Shown in pieces: positions 1 to 6,931 of a stretch of 39,525 bases of DNA. The position numbers were made by a program, and so were the translations under genes. The notes beneath the pieces are model-generated. The model was not told the DNA's origin. It saw only the letters and a program-made list of their open reading frames with translations, and made no database searches. How positions within the stretch are numbered: position 1 is the first letter of the stretch; each line of letters begins with the position of its first letter. Origin of the DNA: Prevotella sp. MGM1 (GTDB lineage Bacteria; Bacteroidota; Bacteroidia; Bacteroidales; Bacteroidaceae); contig NZ_BEWV01000205.1 in assembly GCF_002933775.1 (NCBI RefSeq), positions 1 through 39,525 on the forward strand, written 5' to 3'.

Positions 1-64
1 TGATACTGTATAATTCTACTTTCAAGGTTAGCAATATGTTGGGTTAACATTATATACGGGGGAT

Positions 65-77
65 AAAACGAAATGTG
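65..77 (+). promoter_or_regulatory. Probable transposase-binding site (left end, L1-like)
   Basis: AAAACGAAATGTG. Its exact reverse complement is at 38897-38909 near the right end, and close relatives lie at 167-178 and 766-780. Inverted families of short sites at the two ends are what Mu-type transposases bind. The role is inferred from position and symmetry. Confidence 0.55.
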
Positions 78-166
78 TAAAGTGGAAAATGTTGGCTTTG
101 TATTGAAATGCGTTATAAATAAACGAGTTACGGGTGTTTGGTGCGATAGAGTAGGGGAGGGGTGTC

Positions 167-178
167 AAAAACGAAACG
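167..178 (+). promoter_or_regulatory. Probable transposase-binding site (left end, L2-like)
   Basis: AAAAACGAAACG, in the same orientation as the copy at 65-77 and about 100 bp further in. It is a weaker match than the other copies at its 3' end. It is called by similarity to the end-site family only. Confidence 0.4.
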
Positions 179-368
179 TAACATTCGCTTTACATTGATG
201 TTACATTCAAAGAACGTTTGAACGGTGTTTTACCAGGAAAATGTTACATGGCGGCTGAATGGTCGCCTTTTTCGTTGTAATTGGTTTCATGTGGTAGCTT
301 GTGGGCCTTTTGTTTTAGCGTATTTTGATTTTATATTCTCTATTTTATTCCATATAGTTATTATTTGG

Positions 369-376
369 TATATTTG
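369..376 (+). promoter_or_regulatory. Bacteroides-type -7 promoter element
   Basis: TATATTTG fits the Bacteroidales -7 consensus TAnnTTTG and lies 20 bp before the start of the 77-codon gene. No clean TTTG -33 box is present at the expected distance, so the promoter may be weak or need an activator. Confidence 0.5.
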
Positions 377-395
377 CACCAAAAATATATAAGTT

Positions 396-629
396 ATGGC
401 AAAGGTTATACATGTGCATCTGTTGAATAGGGGGCGTTATGAGCGTAAAGACTATTATTTTGCGAGTATCTCGGCTATATATACCGTTTTGACGGCTCAG
501 GACGTTGGGGCAACAAAAGGGTATTTGTTACATGCAGGATTGTCTGGAAACGGCTCTGTGGCCACGAAATGCGCTATAATAAAGCAATCTACGCTTATAC
601 GTGGAACGAGGCGCACAGAGGGCAAATGA
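396..629 (+). CDS. Small conserved hypothetical protein (77 aa)
   Basis: I recognise the opening MAKVIHVHLL as that of short hypothetical proteins common in Bacteroides genomes, but no function is known to me. The protein is basic and has no signal peptide, membrane segment or obvious DNA-binding motif. The ATG follows a good -7 promoter element at 369-376, which supports expression as a single gene. It sits between the outer end sites and the iteron cluster, on the far side of the repressor. That is where a Mu-like phage could carry an accessory gene, but it might instead be a host or mobile-element gene if the true left end lies further in. The gene itself is likely; the function is unknown. 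Confidence 0.6.
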   Translation: MAKVIHVHLLNRGRYERKDYYFASISAIYTVLTAQDVGATKGYLLHAGLSGNGSVATKCAIIKQSTLIRGTRRTEGK

Positions 630-719
630 AGGCCTTTCAGACGGTATTTCAGTTATAAATAGGGTTGGGATGTTTGTGTGATGGCATGAGCACCCCTTTT
701 TTCTGTCTAAAATGCGGTT

Positions 720-806
720 AGGTGGACACTAAGGTGGACATTTAGGTGGACAAATAATGTGCTATAAAAACGAAATGTGTTGATTAGGTGGACATTTAGG
801 TGGACA
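720..806 (+). repeat. Five AGGTGGACA iterons with 12-bp period
   Basis: Copies lie at 720-728, 732-740, 744-752, 786-794 and 798-806. Spacing within each group is exactly 12 bp, slightly more than one helical turn. The 42-bp gap between the two groups holds a probable transposase site (766-780). By position this could be an enhancer or operator like the Mu internal activation sequence, but that is inference. Confidence 0.7.
766..780 (+). promoter_or_regulatory. Probable transposase-binding site (inner left copy)
   Basis: AAAAACGAAATGTGT shares 13 bp exactly with 65-77 in the same orientation. It is centred between the two iteron groups. About 700 bp from the outer copy is far for a Mu-type left end, so it may instead belong to an enhancer-like complex. 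Confidence 0.45.
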
Positions 807-849
807 CTTTTAACATAAAAATAAGTGGATAAATAGGGCGGATGGGTAT

Positions 850-915
850 AAAAAGGCTGAAAAACGGTGTTTTTAGTGGTTTTCGAGGGGCAAAATACAC
901 TAAAAACACCGTTTT
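850..915 (-). terminator. Intrinsic terminator for the repressor transcript
   Basis: A perfect 18-bp inverted repeat (arms 861-878 and 898-915, 19-nt loop). Read on the minus strand, it is followed by a T5 run and a second T5 run. It lies 80 bp beyond the repressor stop. A direct repeat, TTTTCGAGGGGC, occurs both in the loop and just outside the right arm. Confidence 0.75.
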
Positions 916-995
916 CGAGGGGCTGATTTTATACGAAAGTGCCTAAATACAGGCGTTTACGAGAAATTACATGAATTTTGAACATACATTTCGTT

Positions 996-1652
996 TTATT
1001 CCAAACGAATGATGCCAATAACAAGGGCTACAGCATATATTTCCGAGTATGGTAATTCAAATGGGTCGTATTGCTCATTGTCAGATACGATTAGAATGTG
1101 CTGCTTGTCATGCCCTGGTTTGATGCGTTTAATGAGTGCCCCTTGAGCTGTGTCTAAGACATAGGGCTTATTCCATTGAAAGAAAAGACTTGCCATTGGT
1201 ACACGTTGGCAAGCGACAATATCGCCAGAGATATATGTAGGTGTCATGCTATTACCTTTTACGGATATAAGAAAGTCCGCTCCATTAAACGCCGGCACGA
1301 TATATCGTTCACACTCGTATTCAAGAACAGAATTCTCGCCAGTCAGTGCACCAGCCATAGCACTAAATGGAATGAGTGGGATACCATCATGGCTGTTGGT
1401 CGCTTGTTGGGCAATGGGGATGTTGCTATCTTTAATCATAGAACCTCTACCAGTTAAAAGCCATTCCGCTGATAACTGAGGATATAGGGTTAAAATCTTA
1501 ACCAACATATCGCTTCCTGGTTGAGATGTCTTATTTTTACCCTTAAAATTGCTGGCTTCAATACCTGTGGTACTGTAGAAATCAATCTTTTTTATGTTGC
1601 TTCTATCCAAAAAAGCCATAATACGCTCTTTTATGGTTAAAGTTTTATCCAT
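996..1652 (-). CDS. LexA/CI-like repressor with S24 self-cleavage domain
   Basis: This 218-residue protein is the likely lysogeny repressor. Residues about 5-70 form a helix-turn-helix region of the Bacteroides phage repressor type. Residues about 92-218 are a LexA-like S24 peptidase domain. The pieces for self-cleavage are present: an Ala-Gly pair at 100-101, a catalytic serine in the GNSM motif (Ser135) and a lysine at Lys175 in the GALIKR context. The 34-residue distance from the cleavage glycine to the serine matches LexA-type proteins. The gene points away from the early operon, and its promoter faces the early promoter across a palindrome at 1694-1710. Induction by RecA-stimulated cleavage after DNA damage follows from the family but was not shown here. 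Confidence 0.9.
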   Translation of the reverse strand: MDKTLTIKERIMAFLDRSNIKKIDFYSTTGIEASNFKGKNKTSQPGSDMLVKILTLYPQLSAEWLLTGRGSMIKDSNIPIAQQATNSHDGIPLIPFSAMAGALTGENSVLEYECERYIVPAFNGADFLISVKGNSMTPTYISGDIVACQRVPMASLFFQWNKPYVLDTAQGALIKRIKPGHDKQHILIVSDNEQYDPFELPYSEIYAVALVIGIIRLE

Positions 1653-1690
1653 TATTCTTTGCAGGTTAAAATTTTATCCTTATCTTTGCA
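1635..1690. repeat. Tandem imperfect direct repeat over the repressor start
   Basis: Units 1635-1663 and 1664-1690 both read GGTTAAA(A/G)TTTTATCC followed a few bases later by CTTTGCA. The first copy contains the repressor start codon (CAT on this strand at 1650-1652), and the second contains part of the early promoter. This could be paired operator half-sites or the trace of a local duplication. Confidence 0.7.
1658..1688 (+). promoter_or_regulatory. Early promoter (TTTG-N19-TATCTTTG)
   Basis: The -33 box TTTG (1658-1661) and the -7 box TATCTTTG (1681-1688) are separated by exactly 19 bp, a full match to the Bacteroidales consensus. Transcription would begin near 1695 and read into the early operon at 1769. 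Confidence 0.85.
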
Positions 1691-1693
1691 GCG

Positions 1694-1710
1694 TGTTCTA
1701 ATTATGAACA
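1694..1710. promoter_or_regulatory. Operator-like palindrome
   Basis: TGTTC-N7-GAACA, with perfect 5-bp arms, covers the predicted early start site and lies just inside the repressor's own -7 box. A repressor dimer bound here would block the early promoter and could also control its own synthesis. Binding is inferred. Confidence 0.55.
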
Positions 1711-1715
1711 GCGTT

Positions 1716-1723
1716 CAAAGGTA
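1716..1723 (-). promoter_or_regulatory. Repressor promoter -7 element
   Basis: Read on the minus strand this is TACCTTTG, a full -7 match, giving a start near 1709 and a leader of about 57 nt before the repressor ATG at 1652. No perfect TTTG sits at the -33 position (only a T-rich stretch), so this promoter may be weaker or activator-dependent. Confidence 0.6.
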
Positions 1724-1768
1724 CAAACATTTGGCGAGAATAAAGAATAAACATTAAAAAAGAATGAT

Positions 1769-2224
1769 ATGACACAGAAAGAATTTGAAGAACGGACACG
1801 GCGACTGATAGCAGTTGAAGAGTACTACTTGGTGGAAAATCTTTATATGGCTGCCGGTAATATGACCAAGGACGAGTTCTGCGAGGAGATGCGCAGAATG
1901 TGTGCATACGATGGTGCCAATGACCATATAGAGTTGCGCAAGTGCTTGAAGGAGATTGGACGGTATGTCGGTGCGAAAGATGTCGAACTCGGGTACTTGA
2001 AGAAGGCGATAACCAATAGGAATATGGAACTTGCCGAATTCCTTATCGGTAAAGCCTGTGCTTACGAGGACACGGACTTCTACAGTGAGGCCGTAAAACT
2101 CATCGGTCAGCGTGAGGTGACGCTTATGAAGTTGCGTATGGATCTTCCTCTTTGGAATGAGGACAAGGCATACCTCAAAGAAATTTTGGAGGACGATATA
2201 CAAGGCAGAAAGATTGCCGGATAA
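1769..2224 (+). CDS. First early-operon protein, unknown function (151 aa)
   Basis: I do not recognise a named family. The 151-residue protein is predicted to be almost all helical and charged, with no signal peptide, membrane segment or metal motif. It opens the early operon, starting about 75 bp behind the predicted early transcription start. In Mu-like phages this first position is often held by a Ner-type regulator, but I see no clear helix-turn-helix here, so that role is not claimed. The gene is followed by a small hairpin (GCCCG/CGGGC, 2231-2246) and then the tRNA-like element. Codon use matches the neighbours. Confidence 0.75.
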   Translation: MTQKEFEERTRRLIAVEEYYLVENLYMAAGNMTKDEFCEEMRRMCAYDGANDHIELRKCLKEIGRYVGAKDVELGYLKKAITNRNMELAEFLIGKACAYEDTDFYSEAVKLIGQREVTLMKLRMDLPLWNEDKAYLKEILEDDIQGRKIAG

Positions 2225-2247
2225 CTGACAGCCCGGAAAGACGGGCA

Positions 2248-2328
2248 GGGCGGTTAGTTCAGTTGGTAGAACAAACGGCGGTAACCAATCCGGCTGTATG
2301 GTCTGCGGTTCGAGTCCGCAACCGCCCA
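2248..2328 (+). tRNA. tRNA-like element with enlarged anticodon loop
   Basis: The acceptor stem GGGCGGT/ACCGCCC, the D arm GTTC/GAAC (loop AGTTGGTA) and the T arm TGCGG-TTCGAGT-CCGCA are all perfect. The 31 nt between D and T arms do not give a normal anticodon arm. The best fit in the right place is ACGGC (2275-2279) with GCTGT (2293-2297, one G-T pair) around a 13-nt loop instead of 7. An alternative is ACCA/TGGT with an 11-nt loop. No standard anticodon can therefore be assigned. CCA is not encoded (ACA follows the acceptor stem). The element sits inside the early operon, behind a 5-bp hairpin. It may be a degenerate tRNA or a tRNA mimic. Confidence 0.6.
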
Positions 2329-2351
2329 CATAAACTATAAACCAGAGTGGT

Positions 2352-2525
2352 ATGAAAAAGAAAATTGTTTTGGACCGTGGCAATGTCGCAAAGATAGCCA
2401 AAGTTATGAACTGCACTCCTGAGATGGTGAGCAAGTCAGTAAACTTCAAGAAGAACAGCCTGCTTGCCCGGAGGATACGTTATATTGCCAAAGAACAGTT
2501 CGGCGGTGTTGAAGTAGGAGAGTAG
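2352..2525 (+). CDS. Small basic protein, unknown function (57 aa)
   Basis: An ATG at 2352 opens a 57-codon frame that begins MKKKIVLDRGNVAKIAKVMN. The pattern 'VAKIAKVMNCTPEMVSKS' is spaced like a helix-turn-helix (helix, turn, recognition helix), and the rest is rich in Lys and Arg. A small DNA-binding early protein, for example a Ner/Cro-like regulator, is therefore reasonable but unproven. It lies 23 bp after the tRNA-like element and just before the membrane protein, in the same operon. Confidence 0.65.
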   Translation: MKKKIVLDRGNVAKIAKVMNCTPEMVSKSVNFKKNSLLARRIRYIAKEQFGGVEVGE

Positions 2526-2538
2526 GGAGGTGCGGATT

Positions 2539-2733
2539 ATGAAAAAGATTTTTAAGGAAGCCGTAAAAATGCTGGTAGCCGTGGTGCTTGGTCTGGTGTA
2601 TATGTGGTTCGCACTGAGCTTCGCATGGAGTCTTGATGATATGTCCGTAGTTGAAAAGATTGCGGGTGTGGCATACGCCTTTTTGATGATGCCAATATAC
2701 GAAGGTATAAAGAGACTGTTGAGGCTGTCATAA
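2539..2733 (+). CDS. Small inner-membrane protein (64 aa)
   Basis: The ATG at 2539 (MKKIFKEAV) is preferred over a GTG nine bases earlier. Two hydrophobic stretches, residues about 10-30 and 38-55, predict two membrane spans with a short loop containing Asp and Glu. No family is recognised. It sits directly before the transposase, 14 bp away. Small membrane proteins in the early region of temperate phages often act in superinfection exclusion or sense the membrane, but nothing in the sequence shows which, if either, applies here. Confidence 0.65.
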   Translation: MKKIFKEAVKMLVAVVLGLVYMWFALSFAWSLDDMSVVEKIAGVAYAFLMMPIYEGIKRLLRLS

Positions 2734-2747
2734 ACAGGGAAAAGGAT

Positions 2748-4829
2748 ATGGAGTTTTACAAGAGAATACTGTGTGTAACCTTTGAGGAACTGACGGGAGG
2801 TGATAATCCGGTTATCACACCTCAGACCCTCATGAAGAATGTCCAGCGTGGCAATATCCAGTGTGCGCGCCAGGGCAAAGGTGAAGGCAACTATGCTCTT
2901 TATGTCTACTCCTCCCTCCCTGTGAAATACAAGATGAAGTTTGAGGCAAAATACGGCAAGCCTGAAGACGTGCTGAAAGCCCAGGAACTGAAAGACACCG
3001 TATGTATGGATGAGAAAGCCCGTGAGTTTTACGAGGCGTTTGAATATGATTTGAACGGTGTTCAAACGACGCTCACCGACAAGTTAAAGGAAGAGTATAC
3101 AGTGAACGCGAGCGTGCTTGGCATGTTGTGGAACCGCATGAACGAACTGACCTCGACAAGCAACGCCCTCGGCAACGGCCGCCGCAGCGACCTTTGGGAC
3201 ATAGTGTTCGCACAAAGCGAGAAACTGCGTGAGGTGACCGGCCACACGCTGCCGAAAAACCTTGCACGACTGAAGGACAAAATGAACCGCTATAAGAAAG
3301 ACGGGTATATGTCCGTCATCAGCGGCAAGGTGGGCAACAAGAACACCCTAAAGATAACCGAGGATGCCGGCCGCCGTCTGATAGCCCTGAAGCGCAGCCG
3401 TGTGCCGGTGCTGACGGACCGCCAGATATTCGACACCTTCAACAGTGAGGCGGAGGGTAGGGGATGGAAGCCCCTGAAAAGCGTGGCCGGAATGAAAGCC
3501 TGGCTTAACAGTGCCGCCATAGAGCCATTGTGGCATGATGCCGTTTACGGCGAGATGAGCGCACACCAGAAGTTCGACCGCCGGCACAAGACCCAACTTC
3601 CCACGATGCGTGACGCCCTGTGGTACGGTGACGGTACGAAACTGAACCTGTACTACCGTGACGAAGACGGCAATGTGCGCACTACGGGCGTGTATGAAGT
3701 GATAGACGCGGCTACGGAGGTGTTCCTCGGTTTCTGCATCAGCGACACGGAAGACTACGAGGCGCAGTATATGGCCTACCGTATGGCCATACAGGTGAGC
3801 GGCCACAAGCCATACGAGATTGTACACGACAACCAGGGTGGCCACAAGAGGGCCAATTCAAGCGGTATGCTGGACAAAATATGCCACATACACAGGACCA
3901 CGGCTCCGTATAACGGTGCCTCGAAGACTATAGAGAGCGTGTTCGGACGCTTCCAGCAACAGGTGCTGCATAAGGACTGGCGTTTCACAGGCCAGAATAT
4001 AACGGCCACGAAAGCCGGCAGTCGTCCGAACATGGAATTCATCGAGGCCAACAAGGACAAGCTATATACGCTGGACGAGTTGAAGGCCGCCTATCTGAAA
4101 GCCCGTACCGAATGGAACGAGATGGCGCATCCCGCCACAGGGGAATCCCGTATAATGATGTATGAGAACAGCGTAAACCCGGACACTCCGAAAGTGACGG
4201 TGTATGACATGATAGATATGTTCTGGGTGACCTGCAGCAGGATGAGTACCTTCACGAGCAGCGGCATAGAGATAACCGTGAAAGGGCAGAAGCGCGTATA
4301 TGAGGTGATGAGTAGCCCCGGTGTTCCCGATATAGAGTGGCGACGGAAGCACACCTACCAGCGTTTCGTGGTGAAATACGACCCCTACGACTTTACGAGC
4401 ATCCGCCTGTACTGGAAAGACAAGGCCGGCGGCCTCCGTTTCGAGCGGACAGCGGAACCCTACATTGTTATACATCGTGCCATACAGGAGCAGACGGAGG
4501 GCGAGGCCGCGTTTATACGGGCACAGCAGGCCGCCACGGAACAGAACCGCATAGAACGGCAGGTGGCAGCCAAGGAGATAGAATACGCCGAGGGGGTGGC
4601 ACCGGAGCAGAACGGCCTTACCACACCAAAGCTGAAAGGCACACGGTCGGACGTGCAACGCCAGATAGACCGCCGTACGCGCAAATACAGCCGTGAGCCG
4701 GAAGAGTTGAGCCTTGGCCGTGTGACAAAGAAAGTAAGCCAGATGGACTGGATGGACACGGAAAACGACAGTACCGTGGTATTCCTGCCGAGGCGCGTGG
4801 AAAAGAAAGTAATGGACAATAAACTATAA
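2748..4829 (+). CDS. MuA-type DDE transposase
   Basis: This 693-residue protein catalyses strand transfer of the phage ends for integration and replication. Residues 1-75 form a MuA-like winged-helix region, about 85-250 the end-site binding region, about 280-460 the RNase H-fold catalytic core and the rest a MuA C-terminal domain. The catalytic triad is visible as Asp295 (WYGDGT), Asp361 (VHDNQGG) and Glu396 (SKTIESVFGRF), a D-D-35-E spacing. The size is close to Mu MuA (663 aa). The basic, Gln-rich C-terminus (residues about 590-690) is where MuA contacts MuB and ClpX. MuB starts 4 bp after its stop. The likely binding sites are the AAAACGAAA elements at both ends. Confidence 0.95.
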   Translation: MEFYKRILCVTFEELTGGDNPVITPQTLMKNVQRGNIQCARQGKGEGNYALYVYSSLPVKYKMKFEAKYGKPEDVLKAQELKDTVCMDEKAREFYEAFEYDLNGVQTTLTDKLKEEYTVNASVLGMLWNRMNELTSTSNALGNGRRSDLWDIVFAQSEKLREVTGHTLPKNLARLKDKMNRYKKDGYMSVISGKVGNKNTLKITEDAGRRLIALKRSRVPVLTDRQIFDTFNSEAEGRGWKPLKSVAGMKAWLNSAAIEPLWHDAVYGEMSAHQKFDRRHKTQLPTMRDALWYGDGTKLNLYYRDEDGNVRTTGVYEVIDAATEVFLGFCISDTEDYEAQYMAYRMAIQVSGHKPYEIVHDNQGGHKRANSSGMLDKICHIHRTTAPYNGASKTIESVFGRFQQQVLHKDWRFTGQNITATKAGSRPNMEFIEANKDKLYTLDELKAAYLKARTEWNEMAHPATGESRIMMYENSVNPDTPKVTVYDMIDMFWVTCSRMSTFTSSGIEITVKGQKRVYEVMSSPGVPDIEWRRKHTYQRFVVKYDPYDFTSIRLYWKDKAGGLRFERTAEPYIVIHRAIQEQTEGEAAFIRAQQAATEQNRIERQVAAKEIEYAEGVAPEQNGLTTPKLKGTRSDVQRQIDRRTRKYSREPEELSLGRVTKKVSQMDWMDTENDSTVVFLPRRVEKKVMDNKL

Positions 4830-4833
4830 AGAA

Positions 4834-5709
4834 ATGGAACTGACAACAAAAGACAAAGAGCAGATATGCGCCCGTCTGAAGGCGTATGTGGACAAATACC
4901 CAAGCCAGAACAAGGCCGTGGGCAGTCTGAAAAGCACCAGTGCCGGAACGGTGAGCAATATTCTGAACGGCAAGTGGGAGAATATCAGCGAGGACATGTG
5001 GCGCAGGATAGCCGACCAAGTTGGCACCGTGGGTGGTGATGACGCCGGGTGGCAGATAGTGGAAACAGGCGCGTATCAGGAAATCACCTACGCCTTGGAT
5101 GATGCCCAAAAGTATAAGAACGTGACATGGGTGGTCGGGGAAGCCGGCTGCGGCAAGACCACCACCGCCAAGATGTACGCTTCTGAACACCGGGAAGTGT
5201 TCTACCTCCAATGCTCAGAGGACATATACAAGGGCGAGTTCGTACGTGAGATAGCCCGTCTGGTGGGCATCCGTGGCGAGGGCTATACCGTCCGTGAACT
5301 GTGGAAGGCCATCCTTGACAACCTTATACAGATGGATGCCCCGCTGCTTGTGTTTGATGAGGCGGACAAACTGACCGAAAGCGTGTTCCACTACTTCATC
5401 AGCCTTTACAACAAGCTGGAGGACAAGTGCGGCGTGGTGTTCATGAGTACGGACTACATCAAGAAGCGTATCAGGAACGGCCTGCGCTGGGAAAAGGCAG
5501 GTTACAAGGAGTTTTACAGTCGTATCGGCCGCAAATACTTCGAACTGGAGGACACCACACCTAATGACGTGTATGCCATTTGTACGGCCAACGGCCTGTG
5601 TGACCGCAAGGACATCGACACGGTGATAAAGGATGCCGAAGCCTGCGACTTTGACTTGCGCCGTGTAAAAAAGAGCATACACAGGGTAAAGAGAATGAAC
5701 GGGAAGTAA
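4834..5709 (+). CDS. MuB-type AAA+ ATPase, target-DNA activator
   Basis: This 291-residue AAA+ protein is expected to coat target DNA in its ATP form and stimulate the transposase. Residues about 1-62 carry an N-terminal helix-turn-helix region as in MuB. Walker A is GEAGCGKTT (102-110) and Walker B is LLVFDEAD (171-178). A sensor-1-like segment, VVFMSTDY, follows near residue 206. The length compares with 312 residues in Mu MuB. The start at 4834 lies 4 bp after the transposase stop and the next gene starts 2 bp after its own stop, so translation is probably coupled. Confidence 0.92.
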   Translation: MELTTKDKEQICARLKAYVDKYPSQNKAVGSLKSTSAGTVSNILNGKWENISEDMWRRIADQVGTVGGDDAGWQIVETGAYQEITYALDDAQKYKNVTWVVGEAGCGKTTTAKMYASEHREVFYLQCSEDIYKGEFVREIARLVGIRGEGYTVRELWKAILDNLIQMDAPLLVFDEADKLTESVFHYFISLYNKLEDKCGVVFMSTDYIKKRIRNGLRWEKAGYKEFYSRIGRKYFELEDTTPNDVYAICTANGLCDRKDIDTVIKDAEACDFDLRRVKKSIHRVKRMNGK

Positions 5710-5711
5710 CA

Positions 5712-6353
5712 ATGGGAAGGGCATTGACAGTGAATGAGGTGTTGAACAGAAAGCGGCACACGTTTCCTTTTTCCGGAGCCTGGGCGGACGCATTCGGCCA
5801 GCCGGAACGTACCGGCGTATGGTTTGTGTGGGGCAACTCCGGCAACGGTAAGAGTAGCTTCGTGATGCAGCTCTGCAAGGAACTATGCAAGTATGACCGT
5901 GTGGTTTATGACAGCCTGGAGGAGGGCGACAGCATGACGATGCACCAGAGCCTGTTGCGTCATGGCATGAGTGATGTCGGTCGGCGTTTCAATCTGTTGG
6001 ATGCCGAACCAATGGATGAACTGCAGGAGCGTCTGAGCCGCCGCAAGAGTTGGAACATAGCTATCATAGACTCCTTCCAATACACGCAAATGAGTTACCG
6101 TGACTATATCCGAATGAAGGAGCAGAACAGGGACAAACTGCTGATATTCGTCAGTCATGCCAAGGGACGTTCCCCACGCGGCAGCGCGGCCGAGAGCGTG
6201 ATGTATGACGCCACGCTGAAGATATGGGTGGAGGGCTTCAAAGCGTTTAGCAAGGGACGGTTTATCGGTGAGACGGGAGAATACACTATTTGGCCGGAAG
6301 GGGCGGAGAAGTATTGGGGATTGGGTAATACGAATCATCAAGACAAATTATAA
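5712..6353 (+). CDS. RecA/KaiC-like P-loop ATPase
   Basis: A 213-residue ATPase with Walker A GNSGNGKSS (41-49) and Walker B IAIIDS (116-121). A conserved 'VSHAKGRSPRGSAAESVMYDA' style segment follows (about 147-165), reminiscent of RecA/DnaB-fold ATPases in which a loop after strand 4 contacts DNA. It is not a MuB paralogue because it lacks the AAA+ arrangement. It starts 2 bp after muB, so it is probably made together with the transposition proteins. E. coli Mu has no equivalent at this place. A role in DNA replication or target handling is inferred from position only. Confidence 0.8.
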   Translation: MGRALTVNEVLNRKRHTFPFSGAWADAFGQPERTGVWFVWGNSGNGKSSFVMQLCKELCKYDRVVYDSLEEGDSMTMHQSLLRHGMSDVGRRFNLLDAEPMDELQERLSRRKSWNIAIIDSFQYTQMSYRDYIRMKEQNRDKLLIFVSHAKGRSPRGSAAESVMYDATLKIWVEGFKAFSKGRFIGETGEYTIWPEGAEKYWGLGNTNHQDKL

Positions 6354-6363
6354 AACATATAAT

Positions 6364-6708
6364 ATGAGAAAGAAAGTATATATAGCAGGTAAGATTGGGA
6401 AAGAATTTCCCAGTGAAGCCACCTTTATAAAGTTTGAAAAAGCGGAAAGGCAACTTCTATCAAAAGGATATGAAACATTCAACCCGACTAACAGTAGTCT
6501 TGGAGCAACGGCTGATGCCCTTGCCAAGTTGAATGGCACAGACTTCTATCGGGAAATAATGTTACTCGATTTGCAGGAGCTTGCCAAGTGCGACGCTATC
6601 TGTATGCTCCCGGATTGGATTGAAAGTCCCGGTGCTGAAGTAGAGTTCCGTTTTGCGAAAGCAATAGGTTTGGAAATAATGTATAAGAACTACGACAAAG
6701 ATGAGTAA
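6364..6708 (+). CDS. DUF4406-like (deoxyribosyltransferase-fold) protein
   Basis: The 114-residue protein begins MRKKVYIAGKI and contains 'CDAICMLPDWIESPGAEVEF', both typical of DUF4406 and related nucleoside 2-deoxyribosyltransferase-fold proteins. The conserved Asp and Glu residues of the fold are present. The start at 6364 is preferred to an upstream in-frame alternative because it removes overlap with the ATPase gene and gives the family's usual N-terminus. The gene is noticeably more AT-rich than its neighbours, which suggests a later gain. It may act on nucleotides or on a nucleotide-derived signal; the substrate is unknown. It overlaps the next gene by 8 bp. Confidence 0.8.
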   Translation: MRKKVYIAGKIGKEFPSEATFIKFEKAERQLLSKGYETFNPTNSSLGATADALAKLNGTDFYREIMLLDLQELAKCDAICMLPDWIESPGAEVEFRFAKAIGLEIMYKNYDKDE

Positions 6709-6931
6709 GACAAGACAAATACTTGATTTGAGTAGCCCGACCATAAAGACCAGACATGAGCGTATTATCGGACTTGTGCAGCAATGCAATTATTGTTGTG
6801 GGAACGGATGGTTTTGGGGACTGGATGACAGCCGTGAAAGCATAAAAGTTCCGTGTCCTATTTGTGGCGGCACAGGTAAGGTGAGGCCAGAGATAACAGT
6901 AGATTGGAAACCCATAAATGAAAAGGTATGA
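6701..6931 (+). CDS. Zinc-ribbon protein, DnaJ-like CxxCxGxG motifs
   Basis: The 76-residue protein carries two Cys pairs, CNYCCGNGW (residues about 29-37) and CPICGGTGK (about 53-61), that match the DnaJ central zinc-binding motif. It probably binds one zinc ion and is otherwise short and basic. Such proteins are frequent in phage early regions; a protein- or nucleic-acid-binding adaptor is plausible. It overlaps the preceding gene by 8 bp and the following gene by 4 bp (ATGA), so it is part of the same operon. Base composition is AT-rich like the DUF4406 gene before it, and the two may have arrived together. Confidence 0.75.
   Translation: MSKTRQILDLSSPTIKTRHERIIGLVQQCNYCCGNGWFWGLDDSRESIKVPCPICGGTGKVRPEITVDWKPINEKV

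Larger units (their letters stand above)
1..395. other. Left end region, no gene seen in 1-395
   Basis: This AT-rich stretch holds no convincing gene. It carries two copies of an AAAACGAAA element (65-77 and 167-178) that recur inverted at the right end, so the left terminus of the transposable phage probably lies before position 65. The exact terminus was not resolved: TG dinucleotides occur at 1, 7 and 37, and no matching target-site duplication could be paired with a CA at the right end. TTTGAACGGTGTTTTA at 217-232 resembles motifs elsewhere in the window. Confidence 0.5.
630..995. other. Intergenic region with iterons, an end-like site and a terminator
   Basis: No gene is seen here. The stretch contains five AGGTGGACA iterons (720-806), an AAAACGAAATGTG copy (766-780), an 18-bp perfect inverted repeat acting as a minus-strand terminator (850-915), and a reverse-oriented ACATTTCGTTTT at 986-997 that overlaps the end of the repressor gene. 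Confidence 0.6.

Noticed and set aside
720..806. Iterons as a CRISPR array
   Set aside because: The repeats are 9-11 bp with a 12-bp period and no spacers.
2530..2538. GTG at 2530 as the start of the small membrane protein
   Set aside because: ATG at 2539 gives the usual Met-Lys-Lys start before the first membrane span.
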